A DNA stretch of 64,000 bases from assembly GCF_026008515.1 (NCBI RefSeq), contig NZ_BQYM01000005.1, positions 1 to 64,000 on the forward strand, in the 5' to 3' direction. The notes under the pieces are model-generated. The model was not told the origin of the DNA, did not search any database, and worked only from the letters and a program-made list of their open reading frames with translations. Below are positions 17,982-25,884 of the stretch, one piece after another; position 1 is the first letter of the stretch, and each line of letters starts with the position of its first letter. The position numbers and the translations under genes were made by a program. Source of the DNA: Hoyosella levis. Lineage in GTDB: Bacteria > Actinomycetota > Actinomycetes > Mycobacteriales > Mycobacteriaceae.

Positions 17982-18272
17982 ATGCTGAGCCGCCCGTACC
18001 GCGAATGCGTCGTCGCCGATCGATTCGTGCTCGTCCTCGATAACCGGGTCCTCGAGGTATTCGACCGGGGCGGTGTATCCCGCCGCTGGCATGTGCTGCA
18101 CCTCGGCGTGACCGCGCGGCGAACCCGCGCCGGACTGGAGATCGTGGTGGGCGCCCGCGCTACCGAAGGAGGGCTCGAGCCCGCGAGCAAGCCCGTCATC
18201 CTCGACGTGCCAGAGGAAGAATCGGCGCGCGTCGAAGAGTTCTTCGACGAGGTCAAGCGCGCCCGCGAGTAG
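17982..18272 (+). CDS. Small protein of unknown function
   Basis: A 96-residue soluble protein starting at ATG 17982 after GGAGG. Alternating hydrophobic beta-like segments fill residues 8-60 (ECVVADRFVLVLD, RWHVLHLGV, GLEIVVGA), ending in an acidic and basic helix. The pattern resembles a small PH-like or Tudor-like barrel, but no family is recognised. It stands in the same direction as its neighbours without obvious coupling. Confidence 0.6.
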   Translation: MLSRPYRECVVADRFVLVLDNRVLEVFDRGGVSRRWHVLHLGVTARRTRAGLEIVVGARATEGGLEPASKPVILDVPEEESARVEEFFDEVKRARE

Positions 18273-18361
18273 ACCGATCTCACAATCTCCCGGAGCCGCC
18301 ATTGTGGGAACCTGGATAGGCAGGATGGGGGTCCTGCACCAAGCGAAGGGGGAGGCTGCTC

Positions 18362-19129
18362 ATGGGCGGGAACGAGAGCCGCGATAGGCAACAATCATCC
18401 GGCCCGGACAATGGCAGGGCTCCGCAGGACCACATTCCCTGGATGCGCCCTGGCCAGCGAGGCGCCGACTGGCAACCTGCCGGACCTGCGTCGGCCTCGG
18501 GGCCGGTACCGGGGTCCGGAGCGGGCCCAACCGGGAACCCGGGCATGCCTCCTCCGGTGGGCCCGCCCCAGGTCATGCCAGCCATGCCTCACCCCTCGCG
18601 CCAGGGCCATGGATTGCCGCGCAAGAAATCCCTGCTTAGCCTCGTGATCCTGCTCGTCGTCGTCATGCTCGGCCTGCTCGGCGGATTTATCGGATTCCTG
18701 TACTGGCTGTTCGAGGTGCGCGGCGCGAGCCCGCTGCCTGATCCCGAGCCTGTGCCTGTTGCGCCTAGCGAATCGCTGGACGAGCCCATTGCGCAGGATG
18801 ATCCACTGCCCTTCTCCGATGCTCCCGCGCCGGAACGGGGCATCGCCGCGCCTCCGGCTGGCGTGCAGCCCTGCTCGTCCTCGCCCCGTCCGGGCGACCG
18901 CTGGAGCAACTCAGGCATCACGGGCACGAGCACCACATGCGAGTTCGCCGAGGCGGTCCGCGTTGAGCTGAACACCATGGATATCGCCGATGACGAAGTC
19001 GTCTGGACCGTGGTCGCCGACAGCCCGGTTACTGGCCAGTCCTACTCCCTGACCTGCCTCTACTACCCCGCAGGCGCGGAATCGGTGGGGTGCGTCGGTG
19101 GCGATGGGGCAATTGTCAACGCCTGGTAG
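18362..19129 (+). CDS. Pro-rich membrane-anchored protein with extracytoplasmic domain
   Basis: A 255-residue protein. Residues 1-90 are Pro/Gly/Gln-rich and presumably cytoplasmic. One membrane helix lies near residues 92-118. An acidic Pro-rich stalk (to ~155) follows, then a ~95-residue outside domain with four cysteines that could form two disulfides. ATG 18362 has GGGGGAGG upstream. This layout is common in actinobacterial envelope proteins of unknown role. It is followed by repeat B copy 2. Confidence 0.65.
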   Translation: MGGNESRDRQQSSGPDNGRAPQDHIPWMRPGQRGADWQPAGPASASGPVPGSGAGPTGNPGMPPPVGPPQVMPAMPHPSRQGHGLPRKKSLLSLVILLVVVMLGLLGGFIGFLYWLFEVRGASPLPDPEPVPVAPSESLDEPIAQDDPLPFSDAPAPERGIAAPPAGVQPCSSSPRPGDRWSNSGITGTSTTCEFAEAVRVELNTMDIADDEVVWTVVADSPVTGQSYSLTCLYYPAGAESVGCVGGDGAIVNAW

Positions 19130-19161
19130 CGCTTTGCGGTGGCCGCTGGTTGGCCGCGCGG

Positions 19162-19202
19162 AGTGGAAACTTTTCCTCTGTGAGTGGTGAAAGGTTTCCA
19201 CT
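19162..19202. repeat. Palindromic repeat family B, copy 2
   Basis: Arms AGTGGAAACTTTTCC and a near-complementary GGTTTCCACT flank a short loop, 32 bases after a stop codon and between convergent genes. The sequence of both arms matches the copies at 17864 and 23769. The rest of 19130-19320 shows no gene; base composition becomes AT-richer towards 19290. Confidence 0.7.
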
Positions 19203-19320
19203 GGCGGGCGGGTGTTGGGGGCGGTGGGAACGGCGCGGCGCTGGTCTAGCAGCGGGCGCGCCGGGCTGGCATATGGATAGAGAATGTTCCTTATTGTCCA
19301 TGCAATCTGGACGACCCCGT

Positions 19321-19818
19321 CTAGAGGTAGTCCGCCAAGGGTGGATGATGCTCGGCGCTTACTTTGTGCTGCTCGAGTTCCTCGTCGCTAACTGCCCGTG
19401 GGCATGGGCCCCAGATGAACTCAGCGGCGTCTACCATTGCGTCGAGGTAGATTTCCTGCTGCCGGAGAATGAGGTCCCTGACTGATTCGTCGTATCGTCT
19501 GATTACCGCACCCACTGGTTTGGGTCCGAATGTCAAACCCGCCCACGGTGCTGAAAGCGTCCTGTACTCCGTTGCGATCGCGGCCAACACATGGCGGTGC
19601 ATCACATGCTTATCCATGAGAAGCATGTCCCTAGAGCGCATGGCCCTGGGATCGGCGTGCTCGGAGTTGTCAGGGTCTATGCCGACGAGGTCGCAGTACA
19701 GGCGGTAGCGCTTTTCGTGGAAGGTGGCGAGATGTGGGGGCAGCCCGCGCGTTCCCTTGTAGTGGGCGTAGGCGTGCATGAATGGCCGCCAGTCGGGCCG
19801 GCTTTGGGTAGGCGTCAT
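19321..19818 (-). CDS. Hypothetical protein in the accessory region
   Basis: A 165-residue soluble protein rich in His, Arg and Tyr, with several predicted amphipathic helices (about residues 10-45, 62-85 and 105-135). No known motif was seen. No strong ribosome site precedes ATG 19818; an internal ATG at residue 14 is possible. GC content is lower than in the flanking core genes, and a decayed transposase lies next to it, so it may have been acquired horizontally. Confidence 0.5.
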   Translation of the reverse strand: MTPTQSRPDWRPFMHAYAHYKGTRGLPPHLATFHEKRYRLYCDLVGIDPDNSEHADPRAMRSRDMLLMDKHVMHRHVLAAIATEYRTLSAPWAGLTFGPKPVGAVIRRYDESVRDLILRQQEIYLDAMVDAAEFIWGPCPRAVSDEELEQHKVSAEHHPPLADYL

Positions 19819-19857
19819 GGAAGCATTGAAGACTAGGGGTCTGACATGTAGACGCTA

Positions 19858-20150
19858 GGCCGATGAGCGACCTTCAATGCAGCACTTGCGCAGCTTCGCT
19901 TCCGCCTGAGCGGCTGGCACATGATGGACTCATGCTTGACTGCGGTCAATCGTCCCAGGGTTTCTTCCCCGCGGCGCAGGGCAGTAATTCCGTACGATCC
20001 AGGTCACCATCGCGATCTGGAGTTCGTCGCGGGTGATCCCGGAGCCTCCTCGAGGACGCTCTTGTCGCGCGGACGAAGAAGTTCTCGATGGCGGCATTGT
20101 TGCCCGGAGGACCCGACGCGACCCATCGAGCCGACCATGGCGTGACAGCG
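19858..20150 (-). pseudogene. Degraded IS3-family transposase (OrfB C-terminal remnant)
   Basis: Pieces in different minus-strand frames together resemble the end of an IS3-type DDE transposase: MVGSMGRVG and NNAAIENFF (the region of the catalytic Glu) at 20150-20075, then ITRDELQIAMVTWIVRNY, then LGRLTAVKHESIM at about 19963-19925. At least three frame changes separate them. The N-terminal part with the first two catalytic Asp residues is not visible, and no terminal inverted repeats were found. This marks a past insertion in the accessory region. Confidence 0.6.
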
Positions 20151-20208
20151 CAGGGCGCGCACGTGCGGCCGTCGGTGCAGGCAGATGAGCCGCGCTGTGT
20201 ACGTGACT

Positions 20209-20913
20209 CTAGCCTTCCGCTCGGTTTACCCTGCGCCCCGATTCGAAGCGCCAGATCGCGTGATCGAGGTGGATGACATTCCAGCCTCTTTGCGCTGCAA
20301 CCGCGGCGACAAGCGACGCCGCACGTTTAGACGCGAGGTCACTCACATCGACTTCCAGCTCTCGCGCGACGTAACGCACGACCATTCGGTCGGCTTTGAC
20401 TCCGGGGATGTTTGCCAGCATTTGCGCGTAGTCCCAGGTTAAGCCAGTGCGTTGGCCGGGGGCGGCGAGCCACGCGGCTTTTGGCGAGCTGTTCCCCGCG
20501 GCCGCGGCGTCCCTCAGATCAGCGGTGCTGTTGATGTTGAGGGCGAGAAGTGCGCGTGCAGCAGTTTCGATCGCGTCGGACTTCAGGGCTGCTGCTGCCT
20601 GTGTGGAGACCGGCTTGCGGTTGCCGATCTTGTCCGCCCACGAACGACTGCCACCCAATTCATCAAAGGTTGCGAGCAGCTCGGTCAGCCCGTCGGTGTA
20701 AGCGTCACCGCCTTGGTCGCCGCGATAGGCGCGGTACCGCTTGATGACGTTGACCACCGAGTTGTAGTGGCTGCCGGTCGAATAGATTGAATCAATCATG
20801 CAGAGCGCGAGCGAATCCGGATAGCCATCGGGTTTGAACCAGAGGACAGGATCGCCGAGGTCACGGTCGCACGCGGTGATCAGGCGCGCAAGCGCGGCAA
20901 CATCATCGATCAT
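20209..20913 (-). CDS. Helix-hairpin-helix protein, base-excision-glycosylase-like
   Basis: A 234-residue protein. ATG 20913 is chosen because AAGGAG lies six bases upstream; an open extension reaches 21003. The segment LANIPGVKADRMVVRYV near residue 170 is a good helix-hairpin-helix motif of the endonuclease III/HhH-GPD type, and an all-helical N-terminal part surrounds it. The catalytic Lys/Asp pair and the iron-sulfur cysteines of classical enzymes are not evident. It may recognise damaged or modified DNA, or be a non-enzymatic relative. It is an orphan beside an IS remnant. Confidence 0.55.
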   Translation of the reverse strand: MIDDVAALARLITACDRDLGDPVLWFKPDGYPDSLALCMIDSIYSTGSHYNSVVNVIKRYRAYRGDQGGDAYTDGLTELLATFDELGGSRSWADKIGNRKPVSTQAAAALKSDAIETAARALLALNINSTADLRDAAAAGNSSPKAAWLAAPGQRTGLTWDYAQMLANIPGVKADRMVVRYVARELEVDVSDLASKRAASLVAAVAAQRGWNVIHLDHAIWRFESGRRVNRAEG

Positions 20914-21003
20914 CATCTGCTCCTTGAAGTAGCTAGGTTTCGGGGCGGCGCCGGGCAACGTCGTCGGCGATGCGCGCTTGATATTGCCCGATGGCACTGA
21001 CAT

Positions 21004-21494
21004 GTTTGCCCGTAACGGGAAGCCACGGTGGGGACGCCCGTCGTGCCGCTGCGCAACTCCGTTGCTGTTTGATGCTCACCGGAGCGTGGTTGCTAGCGGA
21101 TGGGTCTACCAATGAGCGTTTGAGCCGGTGGTGACCGAGACAGTAGAAAAATCCGCCTGACGCCATGCGGTCAGATTGTTCGCGAAGATTCGACATTCTG
21201 TGTGAAACACCTAACTTGTAGCATTATCAGAGGTGCCACCCCAAAGTGTGTCGATGTGACGCATAGGTGCGGTGGATCGAGGCCGCGGCCCGCGGGCGTG
21301 TGCAGGCAGCGAACGCGGTGCTTAGCCCGGAACCTCGCATCGCGAGGGTTCCGAGGTCGTTCGGAATCTGCAGCCGTGGGCTGCAGCGAGCTGGCCGAGA
21401 GCAGTCCGATGCGTGGACGACAGTCGAGTACAACCACGAGTGCCACCAGCCCCCTCCCCGGCAGCTAGTCTGGTGCAACAGGAAACTAGCGCCC
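21004..21494. other. Non-coding 490-bp stretch with two strong hairpins
   Basis: No convincing gene was found on either strand. The part from 21170 to 21250 is unusually AT-rich. Two adjacent hairpins stand out: 21328-21353 (CGGAACC/GGTTCCG stem extended by TCGC/GCGA with one bulge) and 21368-21386 (perfect 8-base arms CTGCAGCC/GGCTGCAG, 3-base loop). They lie just past the stop of the leftward oxidoreductase gene and may terminate it or belong to a small RNA. Confidence 0.45.
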
Positions 21495-22922
21495 CTACCG
21501 CGCGATCCTCAGCCAGGTCCGCCGCAGCGAGGACAGCGCACCCATCGCGCGCTGGGCGCCGGGGGACGCGAGCTGCTCGCGGGTGTCAGCGATCGCGGCG
21601 TTCCAGATTCCGTCGTTGTAGGTCGGGTACGGGTGCATCGTGGCGGCGAGATCGCGTGCGCGCAGGCCGAGCCGCACCGCGAGCGTCACTTCGCCAATGG
21701 TCTCGCCCGCCCGTGGGCTGACCACGGTGCCACCGATGATCCGCGCCTTGTGATCAAGGATCAGCCGGGAGAACCCATCGGTGGAGTGCTCGGTGATCGC
21801 CCGGTCGAGGTGGTCATGGCTGATCGTGCGGGCTGTCAACCGGCTCGCGGACGATGGATCGCTCACGCCCACCGATGCCACCTCGGGGTCGGTATAGGTG
21901 ACCCGCGGGACCACTGTGGTGCCAGCCTTGCGGCGAAGCCCGAGCACCGCGTTGCTCGCGGCGATGCTGCCGAACGAGCCAGCGGCATGGGTGAACTGGG
22001 GGAGCGGCGTCACGTCCCCCGCGGCCCAGATGCGCGGATTGGTGGTGCGCAGCGTGGGCGAGACGATGACCTGGCCTCGATCGTTGGTGCGGACGCCGAT
22101 CTGATCGAGCCCGAGTCCGGAGGTGCGCGCCGCGCGGCCCACGCTCACCAGTACCCGGTCGAAATCGACCACCGTGCCATCGGACAAGCGTGCCCGCGAG
22201 TCCGCGAAGCTCTCCACTGATGCGCCCGTGACCACTTTCACGCCATCATCCTCGAGCGAGCGCGCCACGATACGTGACGCGTCCTCGGGCTCGCCCATCA
22301 GGATGCGGGGCGCGGCCTCGACGATCGTGACGGTGGAGCCGAGCCGCGCGAACGCCTGCCCGAGCTCGCAACCAATGCTTCCCCCACCGATCACGAGGAG
22401 GCGGCGAGGCAGGTCCTCGATGTCCCAGATGGTCTCGCTGGTCAATGGCGCATGATCCGCTAGTCCCGGGATCGGGGGCAGCACGGGGGAAGCGCCGGTG
22501 GCGATGACCGCCTGCCGGAACCGAATGGGGTCGCCATCGACCACGACGGTGTTGTCAGTGGAGAACACTGCGTGGCCGGATCGCACCTCGATGCCCTCGG
22601 ACTCCAGCGCCTCCGGCGTATCGATCGGCTCGATCGTGGAGATCGCCGAGCGCACATGCCGCATCACCGCCGCGAAGTCCACAACTGGCTCGTCGAAATG
22701 CACCCCAAGGCTCGCGGCATGACGCGCGGCCGCCACATGATGCGCTGCGGCCAGCAGGGACTTCGACGGCACGCACCCTGTCCACAAGCAGTCGCCGCCC
22801 GTGCGGCCAGACTCGATCAGCATTGCGCTGGCGCCGAGCTTGACTGCCGTCTTCGCGGCCACCATTCCTGCCGCTCCGCCGCCGACGACCACGAGGTCAC
22901 GAATGTCGCTGTCACTGCTCAC
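21495..22922 (-). CDS. FAD-dependent pyridine nucleotide-disulfide oxidoreductase (Lpd/MerA type)
   Basis: A 475-residue flavoenzyme. It has an N-terminal FAD fold (VVVGGGAAGM), the redox-active pair GGDCLWTGCVPSKS near residue 45, a second NAD(P)H-binding Rossmann site (VIGGGSIGCE near 175), the AAGDV FAD motif near residue 310 and a C-terminal dimerisation domain with a catalytic-type HPYPTYNDG segment. GTG 22922 is chosen because GGAGG sits four bases upstream; ATG 22949 is an alternative. It lacks the N-terminal metal-binding domain of many mercuric reductases. The exact substrate (lipoamide, mycothione, other disulfide) is not resolved. Confidence 0.82.
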   Translation of the reverse strand: MSSDSDIRDLVVVGGGAAGMVAAKTAVKLGASAMLIESGRTGGDCLWTGCVPSKSLLAAAHHVAAARHAASLGVHFDEPVVDFAAVMRHVRSAISTIEPIDTPEALESEGIEVRSGHAVFSTDNTVVVDGDPIRFRQAVIATGASPVLPPIPGLADHAPLTSETIWDIEDLPRRLLVIGGGSIGCELGQAFARLGSTVTIVEAAPRILMGEPEDASRIVARSLEDDGVKVVTGASVESFADSRARLSDGTVVDFDRVLVSVGRAARTSGLGLDQIGVRTNDRGQVIVSPTLRTTNPRIWAAGDVTPLPQFTHAAGSFGSIAASNAVLGLRRKAGTTVVPRVTYTDPEVASVGVSDPSSASRLTARTISHDHLDRAITEHSTDGFSRLILDHKARIIGGTVVSPRAGETIGEVTLAVRLGLRARDLAATMHPYPTYNDGIWNAAIADTREQLASPGAQRAMGALSSLRRTWLRIAR

Positions 22923-23089
22923 GGGGCCTCCCGGCGGGTCATCGATCATTTCCTTCACTCGGACCTGGGCAGGACCGGGCAATGGCCAAGCGGGCAGGCA
23001 AGGCAGAGTAGGAAGCAGCAGCCAGCCCCCACCACAGCCTGGCAGCACTACGCCAACGTGCCAGCTCACCCCAAGACCTAGGGAGCCCC

Positions 23090-23731
23090 GTGCCGCCCAC
23101 GTTCCCATCCAAGTACACCGTATCCGCCCGCTTCTACGACGTGATCTCCGCCGAATGGCCGATCTACGGCGCGGGCCGCGCGGCAGCGATACCCCTGCTC
23201 CACCTCGAGGCAGGCGCCCGGGTCCTCGACGTCGGGTGCGGAACCGGGCTGAATTTTTCCTGGCTGCAGCGCCGCATCGGCCCCAGCGGGCGCATCGTGG
23301 GCGTCGACGCGAGCACGCACATGGTCGAGCAGGCACGGCGAAAGGCGCGTTCGCGGGGCTGGTCGAACGTGCAAGTCCTTGCGGGGGACGCCACCACGGT
23401 GCCCGCCGCGCGATTGCGCGAACCGATCGATGGTGCTGGCTACGACGCCGCTATCGCCACCTACGCGCTATCCCTCATGGACGACTGGCCGGCAGCGCTC
23501 GCCACAATGGCCGCCGCTTGCCGGCCTGGCGCGCGCCTCGCGATCGTCGATATGCAGCCACCGCAGGGCCGCGCCGCGCTGTGGTCACCGCTCGCCAAAC
23601 TGGCCTGCCGCGCGGGCGGATCCGACATCCACGCCCGCCCCTGGACCATGCTCGACCACTACTGCGACGACATCACGGCTCGAAGCGTGCGCGGTGGACA
23701 TATCCAGGTAAGGGTAGGGACCGTGCGTTAG
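23090..23731 (+). CDS. Class I SAM-dependent methyltransferase
   Basis: A 213-residue methyltransferase. The SAM-binding motif LDVGCGTG is near residue 46, an acidic residue ends the second strand (GVDAS near 68), and a GDATTVP motif lies near 96. The N-terminal YTVSARFYDVISAEWPIYGAGR segment resembles UbiE/PmtA-type lipid or quinone methyltransferases. The start is GTG 23090 after GGGAG. It is divergent from the oxidoreductase. Substrate unknown. Confidence 0.75.
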   Translation: MPPTFPSKYTVSARFYDVISAEWPIYGAGRAAAIPLLHLEAGARVLDVGCGTGLNFSWLQRRIGPSGRIVGVDASTHMVEQARRKARSRGWSNVQVLAGDATTVPAARLREPIDGAGYDAAIATYALSLMDDWPAALATMAAACRPGARLAIVDMQPPQGRAALWSPLAKLACRAGGSDIHARPWTMLDHYCDDITARSVRGGHIQVRVGTVR

Positions 23732-23768
23732 CCGGTGCGGTGGCTGTGGGGCGAGGTCTACCGCTGGG

Positions 23769-23809
23769 AGTGGAAACTTCTCCCGGTCGAGGCGGGAAAA
23801 GTCTCCACT
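23769..23809. repeat. Palindromic repeat family B, copy 3
   Basis: Arms AGTGGAAACTTCTCCC and GGGAAAAGTCTCCACT flank a short loop, 38 bases after a stop codon and between convergent genes (methyltransferase and nagB). Its arms match copies 1 and 2 with compensating differences. Position suggests a bidirectional terminator role. Confidence 0.7.
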
Positions 23810-23842
23810 AGAGAACGATGGCCGAGCCGGGATCCGGCGCGA

Positions 23843-24613
23843 CTACGCGTGGTCGCGCGTGCCCTTGCGCTCGCGCCCATAGGCCGGCAGCTCCAGCTGG
23901 CTCGCCGCTGCCGCATCCACGACGAACGTCGCGCGCGGGTGCCATTGCAGGATCGATGCCGGGCACCGGGCGGCCAGCGGGCCCTCCACGGCGGCGGCGA
24001 CCGCGGGGGACTTGTGCGCGCCGGTCGCGATGAGCACGATCTCGCGAGCCTCGCTGATCGTGCCGAGGCCCTGGGTGAGCGCTAGCTGGGGCACGTCATC
24101 GATGTGATGGAAGAACCGGCTGTTGTCCTCCCGGGTCTGCTCGGCGAGCGCCACCACCCGGGTCCGGCTCGACAGCGACGACGGGGGCTCGTTGAACGCG
24201 ATGTGCCCATTCGTGCCGATGCCGAGGATCTGCAGGTCAATGCCACCATGCGTGGTGATCACGTGGTCATAGCGATCAGCCTCAGCGATGAGATCGGCGG
24301 CATCACCGCGCGGTCCCTCGATGCGACTATCAGGAATGCCTGCCGCTTCGGTGAAGTCGCGGCGGATCACCTGGTGATAGGACTCCGCGTGCCCACGCGG
24401 CAGGCCCACGTATTCATCGAGCAGGAACACCCTCGCGTGGCCGAAGGAGAGCTCGCCACGCTGTGCCCGCTGGGCGAGCTCCTGGTAGGCGGGAACCGGC
24501 GAGGATCCCGTCGCGACACCCAGGTTGACCGCTCGGTGCCGCAGCGCGCGGGCAACGATATCGGCAGCAGCCTTGGCGGCCCCGGCGGGATCGGCCGCGA
24601 TGACGACATCCAC
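23843..24613 (-). CDS. nagB: Glucosamine-6-phosphate deaminase
   Basis: A 256-residue enzyme that converts glucosamine-6-phosphate to fructose-6-phosphate and ammonia in amino-sugar breakdown. The NagB pattern is complete: ATGSSPVPAY near residue 34, the catalytic LLDEYVGL near 69, GIGTNGHIAFNEP near 132 and the HHIDDVP segment near residue 170. Length is normal. The start is GTG 24613 with GGAGG nine bases upstream. No nagA or PTS gene is adjacent. Confidence 0.92.
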   Translation of the reverse strand: MDVVIAADPAGAAKAAADIVARALRHRAVNLGVATGSSPVPAYQELAQRAQRGELSFGHARVFLLDEYVGLPRGHAESYHQVIRRDFTEAAGIPDSRIEGPRGDAADLIAEADRYDHVITTHGGIDLQILGIGTNGHIAFNEPPSSLSSRTRVVALAEQTREDNSRFFHHIDDVPQLALTQGLGTISEAREIVLIATGAHKSPAVAAAVEGPLAARCPASILQWHPRATFVVDAAAASQLELPAYGRERKGTRDHA

Positions 24614-24784
24614 TCGTCGGAGCCTCCTTCCGGCATGCTGGGGCGCGGTCCGGCCTTCGCGGCGGCCCGCTGGTTCCCATGCTGCCCCATCCGTGGTGGC
24701 CAGGCGACCAAAACGCGATCATGATGGTGTGCCGCTCGTGGGCCTAGCGTGCGCGGGCCGCCGTTGTCGGTGAGCGCCCTGTCC

Positions 24785-24855
24785 GGCAAAAGCACCGGAT
24801 AATGTCAAACGCGGTAGAAATCGGCCCGGGTTTTCCGCGGCTTCTATCGCGTTTG
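24785..24855. repeat. Palindromic repeat family C, copy 1
   Basis: 15-base arms 24806-24820 and 24841-24855 (CAAACGCGGTAGAAA and CTTCTATCGCGTTTG) are nearly complementary. About 20 further bases to the left (from AAAAGCAC) also match copy 2 at 29586-29657. Spacing between the arms is the same in both. It lies between divergent nagB and the next gene; no other feature was seen in 24614-24960. Confidence 0.75.
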
Positions 24856-24960
24856 CGGGCGCGGTCGGCTCAGCCTGCGACGGTTCGTGCTGCTTGATAC
24901 GTTGGCATCGAAATCACGCGTACAAGGCGCTGAACGAGTGGCGGGGGACGGGGGACCGCG

Positions 24961-25602
24961 ATGAGACAGGAAGTCTCGCGCAGGTATGGCTTTCCGATGG
25001 GACTGGCGAGGGGGATCGTTGGTCTGGGCGTGACCCTGGGCGGGCTCTACCTCGTGGCAAGCCTCGCCGGGCCGCTGCTCGTGGATCTGTGGTCCGCGCC
25101 CCAAGGCCCAGGGGTGTGCACGCCGGATGTAGCGATTCAATCGGCGGAGTTCGACTATCCAGGCCCGACTGGCTTGATGCCCGGCGCTTCGGCGGTGGTC
25201 CGTGGGGGCGCCGAGGTGTGCCTGGGGGATCCCAGCACCGCGCAGACCATCGCGAGCTACGTCCAATGGTGGACACCTGCGCTGTGGATCTACGGGGCTT
25301 TCGTGATCGCGGCGATCCTCCTGCGCGTCATCGACAGGCACGGGGCTTTCTCGCCGCGTCCGCTGGCGATCGCGCGCATCCTGGGCTATTACCTCTTCCT
25401 CGGCGCAATAGTGGTGCATGTCGTCCGAGCCCTGGTGCACTGGACGATGCTTGACGGCGTGACCACCACATGGGCTGATCCGTGGTCGTCGCTGATGAAC
25501 GTGCAGAACATCCCGTGGGCTGGCTTGGCGGTAGGTGCTGTGCTGCTCCTTGCCGCCAGCATGGGACGGGTCGAGCGCTCGCGGGTGGCAGTGGAGAGCT
25601 AG
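24961..25602 (+). CDS. Membrane protein, DUF2975-like layout
   Basis: A 213-residue protein with four membrane helices at about residues 14-36, 103-123, 138-158 and 183-202, and an outside loop of ~65 residues between the first two carrying two cysteines. A cytoplasmic RHGAFSPR-type loop joins helices 2 and 3. This layout recalls DUF2975-type proteins, often paired with a small HTH regulator, but none is adjacent. The start ATG 24961 lies in GATGAGACAGG without a strong ribosome site. Confidence 0.55.
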   Translation: MRQEVSRRYGFPMGLARGIVGLGVTLGGLYLVASLAGPLLVDLWSAPQGPGVCTPDVAIQSAEFDYPGPTGLMPGASAVVRGGAEVCLGDPSTAQTIASYVQWWTPALWIYGAFVIAAILLRVIDRHGAFSPRPLAIARILGYYLFLGAIVVHVVRALVHWTMLDGVTTTWADPWSSLMNVQNIPWAGLAVGAVLLLAASMGRVERSRVAVES

Positions 25603-25784
25603 TGCTCGTGCACATGGGCTTCGCGGACCTGAAACCGACCAATCCGGACATCGTATGATCTGGTTGGTTCTTGATCGGCAACAATTTCAATCGCCACCTG
25701 TTCGCACTCTGGCCGCGCAGCATTGAAATCCGAGCGCGCGAGGAAAGCGATCATCAACCCCAATGCGGCGAGGGCAGGCCACAC
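25599..25784 (-). CDS. Possible short membrane peptide or gene fragment
   Basis: 61 codons from a GTG without a ribosome site. A hydrophobic segment is followed by a charged tail, with reasonable actinobacterial codon use. The upstream frame closes at a TGA 24 bases before, so it may be the end of a lost gene. It overlaps the convergent neighbour's stop by four bases. Weak support. Nothing else was seen in 25603-25884. Confidence 0.25.
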   Translation of the reverse strand: MWPALAALGLMIAFLARSDFNAARPECEQVAIEIVADQEPTRSYDVRIGRFQVREAHVHEH

Positions 25785-25884
25785 GAAGGTTTCGTAGGCT
25801 TTGGCGGATCAACATCGTTGCGTCGTGGAGGCATGCGACCAGGGCAGGAGAACGCGCTGTGGGCGAGCCGAAGAGAGAGTACTG

